DNA of 5,315 nucleotides from the NCBI GenBank assembly GCA_023390705.1, contig JAEWCI010000230.1, forward strand, positions 1-5,315, written 5' to 3'. Source of the DNA: Pseudomonadota bacterium (GTDB lineage Bacteria > Pseudomonadota > Alphaproteobacteria > Acetobacterales > Acetobacteraceae). The notes beneath the pieces were generated by a model. The model saw nothing but the letters and a program-made list of their open reading frames with translations. It made no database searches and was not told the DNA's origin. Below, one piece after another: positions 5,162 through 5,315 of this stretch (its first letter is position 1; every line of letters begins with the position of its first letter). The position numbers were made by a program, and so were the translations under genes.

Positions 5162-5315
5162 TCACATCGGCGGCAGATTCGCCTCGATCACCGCGCAGGC
5201 GGCCGCCACGCCGTCCTCGGCGCGGATTGCCTGGCCGATGGCGCCGGCGCGGGCTTCCACCGCCTCGTCCTCCAGCAGCCGCTCCAGCGCCGCCGCGGCC
5301 CTTGCGGCGGTGTAG
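5162..5315 (-). CDS. C-terminal end of a probable glycosyltransferase (5' part outside the window)
   Basis: The last 50 residues and the TGA stop are inside the window; the frame is open to the edge. The visible part is two helices: an Ala-rich stretch with ALERLLEDEAVEARAGAIG, then IRAEDGVAAACAVIE, ending NLPPM. This pattern (a 'LLxDxxxxxRA' helix, a Gln/Arg segment, then 'AEDGxxxAxxxIE') is what I recognise from the extreme C-terminus of UGT-like GT-B glycosyltransferases, whose final helix packs back on the N-terminal domain. No catalytic or sugar-nucleotide motif is inside the window, so the assignment rests on tail similarity alone. It lies 88 bp upstream of the hydroxylase, on the same strand. 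Confidence 0.55.
   Translation of the reverse strand, partial: YTAARAAAALERLLEDEAVEARAGAIGQAIRAEDGVAAACAVIEANLPPM

Noticed and set aside
1..5315. tRNA, rRNA, CRISPR array, transposase or insertion-sequence ends
   Set aside because: I found no cloverleaf with a tRNA-like T-arm, no regularly spaced identical repeats and no transposase motifs. The only dispersed repeat is the pair at 1696-1800 and 2543-2649, which encodes no protein.

Overview
The window is very GC-rich, with long antisense shadow ORFs over every real gene. Its protein flavour (a stand-alone CoxL-type molybdenum hydroxylase, a MarR regulator of the LPYRLSVA type, a secreted SPSS/NWG double-domain protein) suggests an alphaproteobacterium, plausibly of the Acetobacteraceae (Roseomonas-like). 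This placement is inference from composition and protein style; there is no rRNA or other marker.

Layout. (1) 1-933, minus strand: a metallo-beta-lactamase-fold hydrolase, 311 residues visible, running off the left edge, with an altered metal-binding motif. (2) 934-1221: a divergent intergenic gap whose right end holds a likely promoter and a TTTCA-N2-TGAAA palindrome for (3) a MarR-family regulator, 1222-1698, plus strand. (4) 1696-1800: first copy of a structured repeat that starts on the MarR stop codon. (5) 1934-2545, plus strand: a small secreted protein built of two copies of one domain, each with a conserved cysteine pair. (6) 2543-2649: second copy of the repeat, again starting exactly on a stop codon. 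(7) 2743-5073, minus strand: the complete molybdopterin-binding large subunit of a xanthine dehydrogenase/CO dehydrogenase-family hydroxylase, of the AYRGAGR ('form II') type, with no small or medium subunit beside it. (8) 5162-5315, minus strand: the last ~51 codons of another gene, probably a glycosyltransferase.

The genes do not form an evident pathway. MarR and the MBL hydrolase are divergent, which is a common arrangement for a regulator and its target, but nearly 290 bp separate them. The MarR gene and the secreted-protein gene are co-oriented but separated by a repeat and a separate weak promoter. The secreted-protein gene and the hydroxylase converge on the second repeat copy.

The most interesting signal is the repeat pair. 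The two ~105-nt copies share about 85% identity over their first 62 nt. Their 3' halves differ a lot in sequence, yet every one of 13 aligned stem positions remains base-paired, including double compensatory changes. This points to a conserved folded RNA or single-stranded DNA element attached to gene 3' ends. It is the best candidate here for something undescribed, although it may be a known kind of dispersed intergenic repeat in this lineage.
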